A stretch of DNA of 64,000 nt, taken from contig NZ_RWKH01000010.1 in assembly GCF_003984625.1 (NCBI RefSeq), forward strand, positions 1-64,000, read 5' to 3'. Below the pieces are notes generated by a model that was not told the DNA's origin, ran no database searches, and worked only from the letters and a program-made list of their open reading frames with translations. Shown piece after piece: positions 22,574 through 33,309 of this stretch; the first letter of the stretch is position 1, and each line of letters starts with the position of its first letter. Position numbers and translations under genes: made by a program. Source of the stretch: Variovorax sp. DXTD-1 (GTDB lineage: Bacteria > Pseudomonadota > Gammaproteobacteria > Burkholderiales > Burkholderiaceae_C).

Positions 22574-22920
22574 GTGAAGCCCGCCGATAAGCCGGATTCT
22601 GTGCGTTGGGGTTGCCCCCAACGTGACCGCCATTACTCTGGGCCGTTTGTCGCCAAACGGCTCGATGCCACCTACCCGCCAGCTCAGCGGAACCACCTCG
22701 ATACTGGCCTACTTGGTGTTGCTGCGCGCAGAGATTGCCCGTTTCACCCGAACTTAATCGGCTCGTCTCTGTTGCTCTGATCCTCACCTCACGGTGGAGA
22801 GTCGTTAACTCCTGCGCTGTCCTGTGCAGTCCGGACGTTCCTCCAGTGCGGTCTTTCGACGCGGCGCCTTGCGGCGTCGCCCCTTTCGGGCTTGCACCAG
22901 CGGCGGTCTGGCGTGCTTCA
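22574..22920 (-). ncRNA. rnpB: RNase P RNA
   Basis: Read on the minus strand this is bacterial class A RNase P RNA. The conserved 5' core GAGGAACGTCCGGACT and GCACAGGACAG lies near 22820-22850, and the 3' end has the conserved GAATCCGGCTTATCGG that pairs back. P12-P14 style hairpins (GCGACGCCGCAAGGCGCC region) are visible near the 5' end. A good -10 element, GATAAT, sits at 22934-22929, about eight bases before the proposed 5' end near 22920; the ends are estimates. A T-rich stretch follows the 3' end. It supplies the catalytic part of the tRNA 5'-processing enzyme. Confidence 0.95.
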
Positions 22921-23022
22921 CGAAAGGGATTATCGCCGGATCCCCTCGCATCCGCTGCCGGGCCGTTTCACAATGGCGCTTCGACCGCCCTGCACTGCCC
23001 CAAACAAGCCCAAGGAGATCCA

Positions 23023-23943
<921 letters not shown>

Positions 23944-24014
23944 TCAGCTATCTCTTTCATAGCGCCCCGGGCGCGTAAAATCTGCGGCCTGCTTGATAAC
24001 CACAAGCCACCGTC

Positions 24015-25655
24015 ATGCTGAGAATCTCCGAACTCAAACTTCCCCTCGACCACGCGCCTGAAGCGCTCGTCACCCTGATCGCCCGGACCCTCGACGTCCC
24101 GCTCGAAGCGATCGCCTCCCACACCGTCTTCAAGCGCAGCTTCGATGCGCGCAAGGTCGACCTGCTCACGGTCTACATCTGCGACGTGCAGTTGGCCGAC
24201 GCCAAGCTCGAGGCTGCGCTGCTCGCAAAGCACGCCGGCCACCCGCACATCCAGCCCGCGCCCGACATGCGCTACACGCCGCCGGCGCATGCGCCCGAAG
24301 GCGCGCCCCGGCCCGTGGTGATCGGCTTCGGCCCCTGCGGCATCTTTGCGGCGCTGATGCTCGCGAAGATGGGCTTCAGGCCTATCGTGCTCGAACGCGG
24401 CAAGACCGTTCGCCAGCGCACCCGCGACACCTGGGGCCTGTGGCGCAAGAGCGTGCTCAACCCGGAGTCGAACGTGCAGTTCGGCGAAGGCGGCGCCGGC
24501 ACTTTTTCGGACGGCAAGCTCTACAGCCAGATCAAGGACCCGCGCTTCCTCGGCCGCAAGGTGATGGAAGAGTTCGTCAAGGCCGGCGCACCGCCCGAAA
24601 TTCTTTACGTCGCGCATCCGCACATCGGCACCTTCAAGCTGGTGAAGGTGGTGGAAAACATCCGCGAGCAGATCGTGGCGCTGGGCGGCGAAATTCGCTT
24701 CGAGCAGCGCGTGACCGACGTGCGCATCGAAGACGGCCAGTTGCGCGGCCTGACCGTTGTAGACCAGGCTACCGGCCAAAGCAGCGAGCTGCGCGCCGAC
24801 CACGTGGTGATGGCGCTCGGCCACAGCTCGCGCGACACCTTCGCCATGCTGCACGAGCGCGGCGTGCACATCGAGGCCAAGCCGTTTTCCATCGGCTTTC
24901 GGGTCGAACATCCGCAGGGCCTGATCGACCGTGCGCGCTGGGGCCGGCACGCGGGCCATCCGCTGCTCGGCGCGGCCGACTACAAGCTGGTGCACCACGC
25001 GAGCAACGGCCGCTCGGTCTACAGCTTTTGCATGTGCCCGGGCGGCACCGTGGTGGCGGCCACCAGCGAGCCGGGCCGCGTGGTCACCAACGGCATGAGC
25101 CAGTATTCGCGCAACGAGCGCAACGCCAACGCGGGCATTGTGGTGGGCATCGATCCGCGCGACTTTCCCGGCTGGACGGCAGAGACCGCGGGCGATGCGC
25201 TCGCCGGCATCGCGCTGCAGCGCGAGCTCGAATCGAACGCCTTCGTGCTTGGCGGCGGCGACTACCGCGCGCCGGGCCAGCTGGTGGGCGACTTCATCGC
25301 GGGCAAACCTTCGACCGCGCTCGGCAGCGTGCTGCCTTCGTACAAGCCTGGCGTCACGCCGACCGACCTGCACCAGGCGTTGCCCGCCTACGCCATCGAG
25401 GCGATGCGCGAGGCCTTTCCCGCCTTCGGCCGTAAGATCAAGGGCTTCGACCTGCACGATGCCGTGCTGACGGGTGTGGAAACGCGCACCTCGTCGCCGA
25501 TCCGCATCACGCGCGGCGACGACTTTCAAAGCCTCAACGTGCGCGGCCTGTACCCGGCCGGCGAAGGCGCGAGCTACGCGGGCGGCATTCTCTCGGCCGG
25601 CGTGGACGGCATCAAGGTGGCCGAGGCGGTGGCACGCAGCGTCACCGGAACGTAA
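24015..25655 (+). CDS. FAD-dependent oxidoreductase (COG2509-like)
   Basis: A 546-residue flavoprotein. An N-terminal domain of about 95 residues precedes the FAD site VVIGFGPCGIFAALMLAKMG (dinucleotide-binding GxGxxG near residue 103). Next come GEGGAGTFSDGKLYSQIKD, FRVEHPQGLID, YSFCMCPGGTVV and the C-terminal LYPAGEGASYAGGILSAGVD, where the second flavin contact lies. These are the marks of the COG2509 type, uncharacterised FAD dehydrogenases. The partner and substrate are unknown. The flavin reductase gene follows 12 bases downstream and could supply reduced flavin. Confidence 0.85.
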   Translation: MLRISELKLPLDHAPEALVTLIARTLDVPLEAIASHTVFKRSFDARKVDLLTVYICDVQLADAKLEAALLAKHAGHPHIQPAPDMRYTPPAHAPEGAPRPVVIGFGPCGIFAALMLAKMGFRPIVLERGKTVRQRTRDTWGLWRKSVLNPESNVQFGEGGAGTFSDGKLYSQIKDPRFLGRKVMEEFVKAGAPPEILYVAHPHIGTFKLVKVVENIREQIVALGGEIRFEQRVTDVRIEDGQLRGLTVVDQATGQSSELRADHVVMALGHSSRDTFAMLHERGVHIEAKPFSIGFRVEHPQGLIDRARWGRHAGHPLLGAADYKLVHHASNGRSVYSFCMCPGGTVVAATSEPGRVVTNGMSQYSRNERNANAGIVVGIDPRDFPGWTAETAGDALAGIALQRELESNAFVLGGGDYRAPGQLVGDFIAGKPSTALGSVLPSYKPGVTPTDLHQALPAYAIEAMREAFPAFGRKIKGFDLHDAVLTGVETRTSSPIRITRGDDFQSLNVRGLYPAGEGASYAGGILSAGVDGIKVAEAVARSVTGT

Positions 25656-25667
25656 AGAGCCACCGCC

Positions 25668-26306
25668 ATGTCCAACAGCAACAACAGCGAAGACGGCTTC
25701 CACTTCTACGAGCCCGCCAAGGGCCACGGCCTGCCGCACGATCCGTTCAATGCCATGGTCGGTCCGCGGCCGATCGGCTGGATCTCGTCGCAGGACGAGA
25801 ACGGCGCGCTCAACCTCGCGCCGTACAGTTTTTTCAACGCCTTCAACTACACGCCGCCTATCGTCGGCTTTGCCAGCATTGGCGCCAAGGACAGCCTGCA
25901 CAACATTCGCCAGACGCGCGAGTTCGGCTGGAACCTGGCCACCCGGCCGCTGGCCGAGCAAATGACCCAGTCGTGCGCGGCCGTGCCGCCCGAGGTGAAC
26001 GAGTTCGAGCTTGCCGGCCTCACGCCAGCGGCTTCGCGCAACATCGCGGTGCCGCGCGTGGCCGAAAGCCCGGTGTCGTTCGAGTGCCGGCTCACGCAGC
26101 TGCTGCAGCTCGAAGGCGTGAACGGCGAGCCGGTGCCCACGTGGCTCATCCTCGGCGAAGTGGTGGGCGTGCACATTGCGCGGCACCTGCTGAAGAACGG
26201 CATTTACGACACGGCTGCCGCGCGCCCCATCTTGCGCGGCGGCGGCCCGGCCGACTATTTCGAGATCAGCCCCGACAATCTCTTCAAGATGTTCCGACCG
26301 CGCTGA
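25668..26306 (+). CDS. Flavin reductase family protein
   Basis: A 212-residue FMN-binding split-barrel protein of the flavin reductase-like family. The marks are FNAMVGPRPIGWISSQDENG, then LNLAPYSFFNAFNYTPPIVGF, with KDSLHNIRQTREFGWNLATR after it. Such proteins reduce flavin with NAD(P)H or use it as cofactor in an oxidoreductase pair. It is 12 bases downstream of the FAD oxidoreductase gene and likely co-transcribed. Confidence 0.85.
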   Translation: MSNSNNSEDGFHFYEPAKGHGLPHDPFNAMVGPRPIGWISSQDENGALNLAPYSFFNAFNYTPPIVGFASIGAKDSLHNIRQTREFGWNLATRPLAEQMTQSCAAVPPEVNEFELAGLTPAASRNIAVPRVAESPVSFECRLTQLLQLEGVNGEPVPTWLILGEVVGVHIARHLLKNGIYDTAAARPILRGGGPADYFEISPDNLFKMFRPR

Positions 26307-26363
26307 GCGCGGGGGAACATTGCTTTTCTTTCTGCCTGCTGCCAACCTGACAAGAACCGACCG

Positions 26364-27161
26364 ATGACCGACACCGCCACGCCTCAAGAAGAAATCCAGG
26401 AAGTCCAGCAAACGGAAGCCGGGGGCGCTGCCCAGCAACCCCGCGCCGAAGGGGCCCGCCCGCCCCGGCAGCCGCGCCAGCCACGGCAGCAGCAGCAAAA
26501 ACAAAAGGCCGGCAAGCAGGCCGCGCAGCAACAACAGCCGCAGCGCGCGCGCAAGGTGCACCCCGCGCTCGAAAAGCTGTTCGAGCTTTATCCCGGCATG
26601 TTCGGCGCGCGCTTCCTGCCGCTCAAGCTCGGCGTGTTCCAGGACCTGCTCGAAAAGCACCCCGACGATTTCAGGAAGGACGACCTGAAGGTCGCGCTCG
26701 GCCTGCATGCGCGCTCCACGCGCTATCTCGAGGCCGTGGCGGCGGGCCTTCCTCGGCACGACCTCGACGGCAACGTGGTGGAACCCGTGGCGCCCGAGCA
26801 TGTGCACCACGCCATCCTCGAACTCCACCGCCGCCGCGCGCAGCGCAACCCCGGCGAAGACCTGCGTCCGCAGCTGGTGGCACGCATTGCCCGCGCCGTG
26901 GAAGCCTCGGGCCTCGACCGCGAAGCCTATGCGGTGCTGGTGCGCTCGCGCGACGAAGAAACCAATGCCGTGCTCGACGAGGCGCTGGCCGAACTCGGCC
27001 GGCAAGCCGCCAAGCGCGAGGCGCTGCTGCGCGCCTTCGAGGCCAGCGGGCGCGACAGCGAGCAGGCCTTTGCCGAGATGTACGGCATGGACGCCGAAGA
27101 AGTCGCGCGCACGCTCGAACGCGCACGCGCCGAGCGCCAGCCTGCAGCTCCCGCGGCCTGA
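26364..27161 (+). CDS. proQ: ProQ/FinO family RNA chaperone
   Basis: A 265-residue RNA chaperone. Residues 1-60 are a disordered Gln/Pro/Arg tail. The ProQ/FinO domain follows at about 63-165: HPALEKLFELYPGMFGARFL, then LKLGVFQDLLEKHPD, LKVALGLHARSTRYLEAVAA and GLPRHDLDGN. The C-terminal 100 residues are helical and charged (ELHRRRAQRNPGEDLRPQLV and a RARAERQ end), unlike the short Tudor-like tail of E. coli ProQ. Binds structured sRNA and mRNA 3' ends. Confidence 0.9.
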   Translation: MTDTATPQEEIQEVQQTEAGGAAQQPRAEGARPPRQPRQPRQQQQKQKAGKQAAQQQQPQRARKVHPALEKLFELYPGMFGARFLPLKLGVFQDLLEKHPDDFRKDDLKVALGLHARSTRYLEAVAAGLPRHDLDGNVVEPVAPEHVHHAILELHRRRAQRNPGEDLRPQLVARIARAVEASGLDREAYAVLVRSRDEETNAVLDEALAELGRQAAKREALLRAFEASGRDSEQAFAEMYGMDAEEVARTLERARAERQPAAPAA

Positions 27162-27190
27162 TCGCCCCGGCCGTTGCCGCCGCAACATCT

Positions 27191-27610
27191 GTGACCGACT
27201 TCGCGAGCTTCGTTGCACCGGCAGCCTCCGCGAGTGCCGCGGAGGCGGATGCAATCCGCGAAGCCTCCGCCTGCCTCGACCGCTTCACCGAGCGCTTCAA
27301 TGCCCGCGACACCGCGGGCATGGACGGCGAACTTCACTTTCCGCATGTGATGCTCTCGGGCGCGGAGCGGCTCGAGTGGCAGGCACCCGGCAACCACCCG
27401 GTCGATTTCTTCGAGAAGCTCACAGCTTCAGGCTGGCGCCTCACGCGCTACCAGTCCAAGGAAGCCGTGCTGCCCAGCGCCGACAAGGTGCATTTCGTCG
27501 TCAGCTACACGCGTGAAGACGGAGCCGGCACGGTGCTCAGCACGCACCGCAATCTCTGGATTGCCACCCGCGTTGCGGGACGCTGGGGCATTTCGCTGCG
27601 TTCGTACTGA
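27191..27610 (+). CDS. NTF2/SnoaL-like hypothetical protein
   Basis: A 139-residue protein of the NTF2-like cone fold: CLDRFTERFNARDTAGMDGE at the N-terminus is the helix-loop typical of SnoaL-like proteins, with FPHVMLSGAERLEWQ and VHFVVSYTREDGAGTVLSTH after it. The start is GTG 27191, just 30 bases after the proQ stop. A terminator follows the gene at 27629. Function unknown. Confidence 0.65.
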   Translation: MTDFASFVAPAASASAAEADAIREASACLDRFTERFNARDTAGMDGELHFPHVMLSGAERLEWQAPGNHPVDFFEKLTASGWRLTRYQSKEAVLPSADKVHFVVSYTREDGAGTVLSTHRNLWIATRVAGRWGISLRSY

Positions 27611-27628
27611 CGAAGCCTCCGCCCCCAT

Positions 27629-27665
27629 TAAAAAAGCCGCCACGGTTACCCGTGACGGCTTTTTT
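27629..27665. terminator. Bidirectional intrinsic terminator
   Basis: A hairpin of about 12 pairs (AAGCCGCCACGG, loop TTAC, CCGTGACGGCTT; one mismatch) is flanked by an A tract on the left and a T tract on the right. It can end transcription from the NTF2-like gene on the plus strand and from htpX on the minus strand. Confidence 0.85.
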
Positions 27666-27682
27666 GCTGGCGCGGCGGAAGA

Positions 27683-28555
27683 TCAGCGCGCGTTCTGCAG
27701 CGCCGCAATGCGCTCTTCGATCGGCGGGTGCGTGGCAAACAGCTTGCCGATGCTGCCTGTGATGCCCATGGCTTCCACTGCCTTGGGCAGTTCGCCGGCC
27801 GGCAGGCCGCCCAGGCGTGCGAGCGCGTTCATCATCGGCTGGCGGTTGCCCATCAGCGCGGCGGCGCCGGCGTCGGCGCGGAATTCACGCTGGCGCGAGA
27901 ACCAGGCCACCACGATGGCCGCCGCAAAGCCCAGCACGATGTCCAGCACGATGGTGCTCACGTAGTAGCCGATGCCGGGGCCCGACGAGCGGTCGTCGCC
28001 GCGGCGCAGGAAGCTGTCGACCGCGTAGCCGATCACGCGCGAGAGGAACACGACGAAGGTGTTCATCACGCCCTGGATCAGCGTCATCGTCACCATGTCG
28101 CCGTTGGCGATGTGCGCCACCTCGTGGCCGATGACGGCCTCGACCTCTTCACGCGTCATGTTCTGCAGCAGGCCGGTGGACACCGCCACCAGCGACGAGT
28201 TCTTGAACGCGCCTGTGGCAAAGGCGTTGGGCTCGCCCTCGAAGATGCCGACCTCGGGCATGCCGATGCCGGCCTTGTCGGCAAACTTGCGCACGGTGCC
28301 GACAATCCAGGCCTCGTCGGGCGACTGGGGGTTGTCGATCATGCGGATGCCGGTGGTCCACTTGGCCATGGGCTTGCTGATCAGCAGCGAAATGATCGCG
28401 CCGCCAAAGCCCATGATCAGCGCAAAGCCGAGCAGCGCCGTCAGGTTGAGCCCGTTGGCCGTCAGAAAGCGGTTGACGCCGAGCAGGCTGGCAACGATGC
28501 CGAGCACCGCAACGACCATCACATTGGTCAAAACGAACAGAAGGATACGTTTCAA
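27683..28555 (-). CDS. htpX: HtpX family membrane metalloprotease
   Basis: A 290-residue M48-family zinc protease of the inner membrane that degrades misfolded membrane proteins. The active site is HEVAH at residues 144-148 in [19 protein letters not shown]. Two N-terminal (residues about 5-25, 35-60) and two further membrane segments ([33 protein letters not shown]) are present. The third zinc ligand Glu is in [13 protein letters not shown]. The start is TTG 28555 with GGAG placed eight bases upstream, a rare start codon for a core gene. Confidence 0.93.
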   Translation of the reverse strand: MKRILLFVLTNVMVVAVLGIVASLLGVNRFLTANGLNLTALLGFALIMGFGGAIISLLISKPMAKWTTGIRMIDNPQSPDEAWIVGTVRKFADKAGIGMPEVGIFEGEPNAFATGAFKNSSLVAVSTGLLQNMTREEVEAVIGHEVAHIANGDMVTMTLIQGVMNTFVVFLSRVIGYAVDSFLRRGDDRSSGPGIGYYVSTIVLDIVLGFAAAIVVAWFSRQREFRADAGAAALMGNRQPMMNALARLGGLPAGELPKAVEAMGITGSIGKLFATHPPIEERIAALQNAR

Positions 28556-28708
28556 GTTGAATTCTCCGTGGGGGAACGCTGCCGCATAGATGAGGACCGG
28601 ATGGCCCTCTTCAAGCCGTGCAATGAGTGGCCCTCTTCCGTTGTTGTTTGGTTCTGAAGACGGCCCGCACGGCGGCTCGCGGGTAGAGCGATGATAGGAG
28701 CAAAAGTT

Positions 28709-29458
28709 CTACCGTCCGGGCCGGAAGACCTTCGCGTCGTCGTAGAAATCCGGCAGCTCGTTCTCCGGCCACCAGCCCGGCACGCCCAGCACCGGCAGCG
28801 GAACGAAGGGTTTGCCCACCAGACAGTCTGGATCGAGGCTGCGCGCGAGCGCCCGGTCGTCGAGCGCCGGCAGCCTGCCCGCCTCCGGCCAAGGCAGCAG
28901 CACATGCGCCGTGAGCGCTTTTCGCGGTGTGGTGAGTTTCTCGAGCAGCGCATGGCCGAACACCAGCAGGCGCGCCTCGGCCCACAGGGCGCGCTGCGTG
29001 ACGAAAAGGGAATGCCAGTCGCGCGCCGCCAGCGCCTTCCACAAGGGTGCGGGCGCATCGAGCACGGCACCGTTCTCGTCAAACAAAGTGAGCGCATCCC
29101 GCAGCGGGCCGCGCGTGGACGCGATGCCCCTGCGGGCGATCTCCGCAGCCTGCAACTCGTTGAGGCGGCGCTTGGTTTCCGGAAAGGCGAGCCAGACCAG
29201 GCCGTTGAAGAAGTCGTGCAGGTTGTCGCGCGTGGGCACGGTGCCGGTGCGCCAGATGAAGGCCTCGTAGGCCTCGTCAGGCGGAAGCTGTTCTTGCGGC
29301 ACAAACTGCACGAAGCCCGGCTTGGCGCCGTTGAGGGCATCGTGCAACGAAAGCCCCGAATGCCATGCCGTCTCGACTTGCCGCTTGCCCGTGAATGGCA
29401 AGTACCAAGGCACATCGAGGTTCTCGGGCGCCGCTGCAACCGCTTGCATTCCGCTCAA
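28709..29458 (-). CDS. DUF3025 family protein
   Basis: A 249-residue protein of the DUF3025 family, known from proteobacteria but without function. The family core is visible: RDNLHDFFNGLVWLAFPETK, then RRLNELQAAEIARRG, TLFDENGAVL, and a tail with KPFVPLPVLGVPGWWPEN. Its ATG overlaps the stop of the upstream NYN-domain gene by four bases, so both are made from one mRNA. Confidence 0.8.
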   Translation of the reverse strand: MSGMQAVAAAPENLDVPWYLPFTGKRQVETAWHSGLSLHDALNGAKPGFVQFVPQEQLPPDEAYEAFIWRTGTVPTRDNLHDFFNGLVWLAFPETKRRLNELQAAEIARRGIASTRGPLRDALTLFDENGAVLDAPAPLWKALAARDWHSLFVTQRALWAEARLLVFGHALLEKLTTPRKALTAHVLLPWPEAGRLPALDDRALARSLDPDCLVGKPFVPLPVLGVPGWWPENELPDFYDDAKVFRPGR

Positions 29459-30279
29459 GAAGATGGGATGTACCGGATCTGGTTCGGCTGCTTCGGCGGC
29501 AACAATTCGAAGTGAAACGGAAACTTCTTGAACAGCTTGGTCGATGCCGCGTTCTTGCCGAGCAGCTTGGCGTCGTGCAGCAGCTTGACCACTTCCCCGA
29601 GCGACTGAGGTTGCCCCGCCCGCAACGAAGAGACTGCGTTCAATATCTGATCAACAGTGACTTTGCCGGCTGCATCGCCCGCATTCTGCTTCGCAGCAGG
29701 CTTGGCTTTTTTGGCGGCGACCTTTTTGGCGGCCGGGGCCTTCTTCGCAGCGACTTTTTTGGCGGCCGCTTTCTTTGCTGCGGTTCGCACAGCCGGCAAC
29801 TTGGCGGGAGGTGAAGCCGACTTTTGCAACTCGGCAGCAGGCGACTTCAGCACCTCGGCAGCCTGCTCCTGTCCCACAAAGATCACATGGTCGTAGGCAT
29901 AAACGGCCTCCGGAGCCATCTTGCCCTGCTCGGACACGCAGACCATGTGAAACCCGCGTTCACGCAACCGCAGCACCAACGGCACGAAATCGGCGTCGCC
30001 GGAACCGATTGCAATGACGGTCGGCCGAGGGGTCTGGTACGACAGGTCCATGACATCGACGGCCAAGGCAACGTCGGTCGTGTTCTTGGACAACGCAAGA
30101 TTCACGAACGGGCGTATGTGCCGAGTGCGAAGCACGTCGGCCAGTCCCTTGAGCTTCTCGGCGCTGCCATAAGCCCGCCGCACCAGGACGCGGCCCTCGC
30201 CATCCTCCAGCTTGCGAAGGGATTCCTCGACCCAGGAAGACACGCAAAGATTATCGGCATCTATGAAAAAAGCGATCAT
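29455..30279 (-). CDS. NYN-domain protein with Lys/Ala linker and OST-HTH end
   Basis: A 274-residue protein. Residues 1-145 are a NYN (PIN-like) RNase domain: IAFFIDADNLCVSSWVEESL, DVALAVDVMDLSYQTPRPTV and IAIGSGDADFVPLVLRLRER carry the acidic metal-binding Asp residues (D7, D9, then the DVALAVD and SGDADF Asps). Residues about 160-205 are a histone-H1-like Ala/Lys repeat (AAKKVAAKKAP). The last 70 residues (VTVDQILNAVSSLRAGQPQS to PNQIRYIPSS) look like an OST-HTH/LOTUS RNA-binding domain. Probably an RNA-degrading or RNA-binding enzyme. Coupled to the DUF3025 gene by an ATGA overlap. Confidence 0.8.
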   Translation of the reverse strand: MIAFFIDADNLCVSSWVEESLRKLEDGEGRVLVRRAYGSAEKLKGLADVLRTRHIRPFVNLALSKNTTDVALAVDVMDLSYQTPRPTVIAIGSGDADFVPLVLRLRERGFHMVCVSEQGKMAPEAVYAYDHVIFVGQEQAAEVLKSPAAELQKSASPPAKLPAVRTAAKKAAAKKVAAKKAPAAKKVAAKKAKPAAKQNAGDAAGKVTVDQILNAVSSLRAGQPQSLGEVVKLLHDAKLLGKNAASTKLFKKFPFHFELLPPKQPNQIRYIPSS

Positions 30280-30312
30280 CGTGCGCGCCCTTGTTGAGGA
30301 ATTGATCGGAGG

Positions 30313-31347
30313 TCAGCCCTGCAAGCGCCAGGCCACCGTCTCACCCCCGCGTAGCGGCTTGAGCGTGGCTTCGCCGTAAGGCACCGTCTCGGGCACGGTC
30401 CAGCTTTCGCGCTTCAGCGTGATGGTGCCGCTGTTGCGGGGCAGGTCGTAGAAGTCGGGCCCATGGAAGCTCGCAAAGCCCTCGAGCTTGTCGAGTGCGT
30501 CCACGCTGTCGAAGGCCTCGGCATAGAGCTCGATGGCGGTCAGCGCGGTGTAGCAGCCGGCGCAGCCGAGCGCATGCTCCTTCAGGTGCGCCGGGTGCGG
30601 CGCGCTGTCGGTGCCCAGAAAGAAGCGGTCGCTGCCGCTCGCGGCCGCCTCGACCAGCGCCACGCGGTGCGTCTCGCGCTTGAGCACGGGCAGGCAGTAG
30701 TAGTGCGGTCGAATGCCGCCGGTGAAGATGGCATTGCGGTTGTACAGCAGGTGGTGCGCCGTGATGGTGGCGGCCGTGAAGCGGCCGGCGTCGCGCACGT
30801 AGTGAGCGCCCTCTTTCGTGGTGAGGTGCTCGAACACCACCTTGAGTTCGGGGAAGTCGCGGCGCAGCGGAATCATCACGCGGTCGATGAACACAGCCTC
30901 GCGGTCGAACAGGTCGATGGCCGGGTCGGTGACCTCGCCATGCACCAGAAGCAGCAGGCCGTGCTTCTGCATGGCTTCGAGCGTCTTGTAGGTGTGGCGG
31001 ATGTCGGTCACGCCGGCATCGCTGTTGGTGGTGGCGCCGGCCGGGTAGAGCTTGAGCGCGCGCACGCCGGCCTGGGCGGCCAGGGCAATTTCTTCGGGCG
31101 GCAGCTTGTCGGTCAGGTAGAGCGACATCACGGGCTCGAAGGCCGTGCCTTCGGGCACCGCCGCGCGAATGCGGTCGCGGTAGGCCGCGGCCTGCGCCGC
31201 AGTGGTCACGGGGGGGCGCAGGTTCGGCATGATCAGCGCGCGGCCGAACTGGCGCGCACTGTGCGGCACCACGGCTTCGAGCGCGGCGCCGTCGCGCACG
31301 TGCAGGTGCCAGTCGTCCGGGCGGGTGATGGTGAGGGTGTCTGTCAT
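30313..31347 (-). CDS. pyrC: Dihydroorotase, class II
   Basis: A 344-residue enzyme of pyrimidine biosynthesis that closes N-carbamoyl-aspartate to dihydroorotate. Zinc ligands HLHVRD lie at residues 15-17 ([10 protein letters not shown]), the carbamylated Lys is in [12 protein letters not shown], and further ligands are in [14 protein letters not shown] and [10 protein letters not shown]. The size and layout match the PyrC type of Gram-negative bacteria. A divergent LysR gene starts 114 bases upstream. Confidence 0.95.
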   Translation of the reverse strand: MTDTLTITRPDDWHLHVRDGAALEAVVPHSARQFGRALIMPNLRPPVTTAAQAAAYRDRIRAAVPEGTAFEPVMSLYLTDKLPPEEIALAAQAGVRALKLYPAGATTNSDAGVTDIRHTYKTLEAMQKHGLLLLVHGEVTDPAIDLFDREAVFIDRVMIPLRRDFPELKVVFEHLTTKEGAHYVRDAGRFTAATITAHHLLYNRNAIFTGGIRPHYYCLPVLKRETHRVALVEAAASGSDRFFLGTDSAPHPAHLKEHALGCAGCYTALTAIELYAEAFDSVDALDKLEGFASFHGPDFYDLPRNSGTITLKRESWTVPETVPYGEATLKPLRGGETVAWRLQG

Positions 31348-31461
31348 GGGAAGACGATTGTCGCATCGGCCCTGCGGCACGCCCGTTGCTTGACGTGGTG
31401 CGCCGAACGGCCGATGGTTCGGCCGGGTTGCGCGATCCGGAACACGAAAAGGAACACCACG

Positions 31462-32478
31462 ATGCTTTCCACGGCAATGCTCTACTTCCGCGAGACCGCG
31501 CGCGCCGGCTCTCTGCGCCGGGCGGCGGAACAGCTGGGCGTGGCGCCGAGCGCGATCAGCCGCCAGATCGCGAATCTCGAAGGCGAGCTGCAGACCGCGC
31601 TGCTCGACCGCCGCGCCAACCGCACGGTGCTGACGCCGGCCGGCGAACTGGTCCTCGCGCATGCCGAGCGGGTGCTGCAGGACAGCACGGCCCTGCGCGG
31701 CGCACTGCAGGAGCTGTTGGGCCAGCCCTGCGGCGTGGTGCGCATCGGCAGCATCGAGGGCATGGTTGGCCACTTTCTCTCGAACAATCTTGCGCGCTTC
31801 CAGAAGCGGCATCCGCAGGTCAGGGTGGTGGCCTCGGTGGTCGGCTCCCGCGCGGTGCTGGAGGCGCTGCAAGAGGGCCGCATCGACATCGCGCTGGCGT
31901 TCAACCTTCCGGAGCGCCATGCGTTTCGCGAGCATGCGCGGCTCGAGCAGCCGCTGTGCGTGGTGGTGGCGCCGACGCATGCACTCGCGCGGCGGCGCAG
32001 CGTGTCTTTCCAGGAGCTGGCGGGCCAGCGCGTGGCGCTGCCCGACCGCTCGTTCCAGATCCGTCACCTGGTGGACCGCATCGCCGGCCAGACGCAGGTT
32101 GCGCTGGAGCTCGCCATCGAGACCAGCACGCTGGACATGGCCAAGGGCGTGGTGCGCAACAGCGATCTGGCCACCTTCCTGCCGCGCTATGCCGCGCTGC
32201 ACGAGGTGTCGAGCGGCGACCTTTGCGCGGTGCCGCTGCAGGAGCGCGACTTTGCGGCCACGGCAACCAGCCTGCTCACCATGCCCGCCCACCGGCTCTC
32301 CCCGGCAGCGCGCGCGCTGCTCGAAGCGCTGTCGGCCAGCATGCGCCGCTACGGCGGCGGCGCGCCCGCCTGTTCTGATTCCGGCAACAGCGGCGTGCCG
32401 GAATCAGCCTTCCCGCCGGAGCCGGCGCTGCCTACATTGAGCGCTGACTTGGAGAGGCTGCATGAAGACTGCGACTGA
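31462..32478 (+). CDS. LysR-type transcriptional regulator
   Basis: A 338-residue LysR family factor. The winged helix-turn-helix is at residues 1-60 ([20 protein letters not shown], then [15 protein letters not shown]). The effector domain follows from about 90 ([20 protein letters not shown]). ATG 31462 has GAAAAGGA before it. The gene end overlaps the next gene by 17 bases, and the whole downstream operon (RidA-like protein, ABC importer, amidase) runs in the same direction. So this LysR likely controls the operon; the pyrC-LysR gap is only 114 bases. Confidence 0.88.
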   Translation: MLSTAMLYFRETARAGSLRRAAEQLGVAPSAISRQIANLEGELQTALLDRRANRTVLTPAGELVLAHAERVLQDSTALRGALQELLGQPCGVVRIGSIEGMVGHFLSNNLARFQKRHPQVRVVASVVGSRAVLEALQEGRIDIALAFNLPERHAFREHARLEQPLCVVVAPTHALARRRSVSFQELAGQRVALPDRSFQIRHLVDRIAGQTQVALELAIETSTLDMAKGVVRNSDLATFLPRYAALHEVSSGDLCAVPLQERDFAATATSLLTMPAHRLSPAARALLEALSASMRRYGGGAPACSDSGNSGVPESAFPPEPALPTLSADLERLHEDCD

Positions 32479-33235
32479 GGTGGTGGATTTTCCCGAGGGC
32501 GGCTACCGCTACGTGAAAGGCGTGTTCCAGTATTCGGCCGGCGTGGCCGCACAGCCGGGGTTCGCGATAGAGCGGGTGCGCTTCCAGAAGGCGGTGCCGC
32601 TGGCCGACGGGTTCGACGCCATCGCCAACCACCTGGCCGCCATCGGCCGGCCGCTCGCGGCGCTGTGCGGCTGCGAACTGCGCTCGCCCGCGCCGTTCTC
32701 CGAACGCGGTTTCCATGACTTCAACCGGCTCTATGCCGGCACCCTCGAAAGCTGGGGCGTCGTACGCGGCGATCGCAACCCGGTCGCCCGCACCAACGTC
32801 TGCCCGCGCCTGGGCGCACCCGCGACGCCGGCGTTCCAGGCCTTCTCGTACACGGTGCCGGCCGACGACGACGCCGGCCCGCCGAGCTTCGTGGTATCGG
32901 GCGGCGGAGAAGCGCCCGACGGCCACGCGAGCTACCGCGACGTGATGGTCCGCCTGGGCGACACCAGCACCGAAGGCATGCGCGCCAAGCTGGCCTATGT
33001 GATGACCGAGATGGAGCGCCGGCTCGCGGCGCTGGGCTTCGGCTGGAGCGACGCATCGGCCGTGCAGGCCTACACCACGCACGACATCGGCGCCCTGGTG
33101 TTCGACGAAATCGTGCAGCGCGGCGCCCTGACGACCGGCTTGACCTGGCACCTCGCGCGCCCGCCCATCGTCGACATGGAATACGAGATGGACCTGCGCT
33201 GCGCCCGCCGCGAGATGGCCTGGGCCTGGCCCTGA
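32462..33235 (+). CDS. RidA-like protein
   Basis: A 257-residue protein. The C-terminal half (YVMTEMERRLAALGFGWSDA, VQAYTTHDIGALVFDEIV) resembles the RidA/YjgF fold, in which a helix is followed by a strand carrying the substrate-binding Arg. The N-terminal half is less clear. RidA proteins are imine/enamine deaminases; some relatives deaminate aminomuconate-type intermediates. Encoded inside the LysR-to-amidase operon, so it may act on a nitrogen-containing catabolite. ATG 32462 has GAGAGG before it and overlaps the LysR gene end. Confidence 0.55.
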   Translation: MKTATEVVDFPEGGYRYVKGVFQYSAGVAAQPGFAIERVRFQKAVPLADGFDAIANHLAAIGRPLAALCGCELRSPAPFSERGFHDFNRLYAGTLESWGVVRGDRNPVARTNVCPRLGAPATPAFQAFSYTVPADDDAGPPSFVVSGGGEAPDGHASYRDVMVRLGDTSTEGMRAKLAYVMTEMERRLAALGFGWSDASAVQAYTTHDIGALVFDEIVQRGALTTGLTWHLARPPIVDMEYEMDLRCARREMAWAWP

Positions 33236-33309
33236 AGACCGCGGCTGGCACACGTCGTGCTTCACCACCGGTTCGACACCTTTTGCCTTTTCATCCCTAG
33301 GAGTTCCAT

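Noticed and set aside
22735..23022. A longer cysK start
   Set aside because: The upstream frame lies inside and around rnpB; ATG 23023 has its own AAGGAG and starts where homology begins.
30463..31461. Extended N-terminus of the LysR protein back to 30463
   Set aside because: That part is antisense to pyrC. A ribosome binding site and the helix-turn-helix begin at ATG 31462.
31348..31461. LysR operator in the pyrC-LysR gap
   Set aside because: No clear inverted repeat with T-N11-A was found by eye, unlike the gap at 52665-52821.
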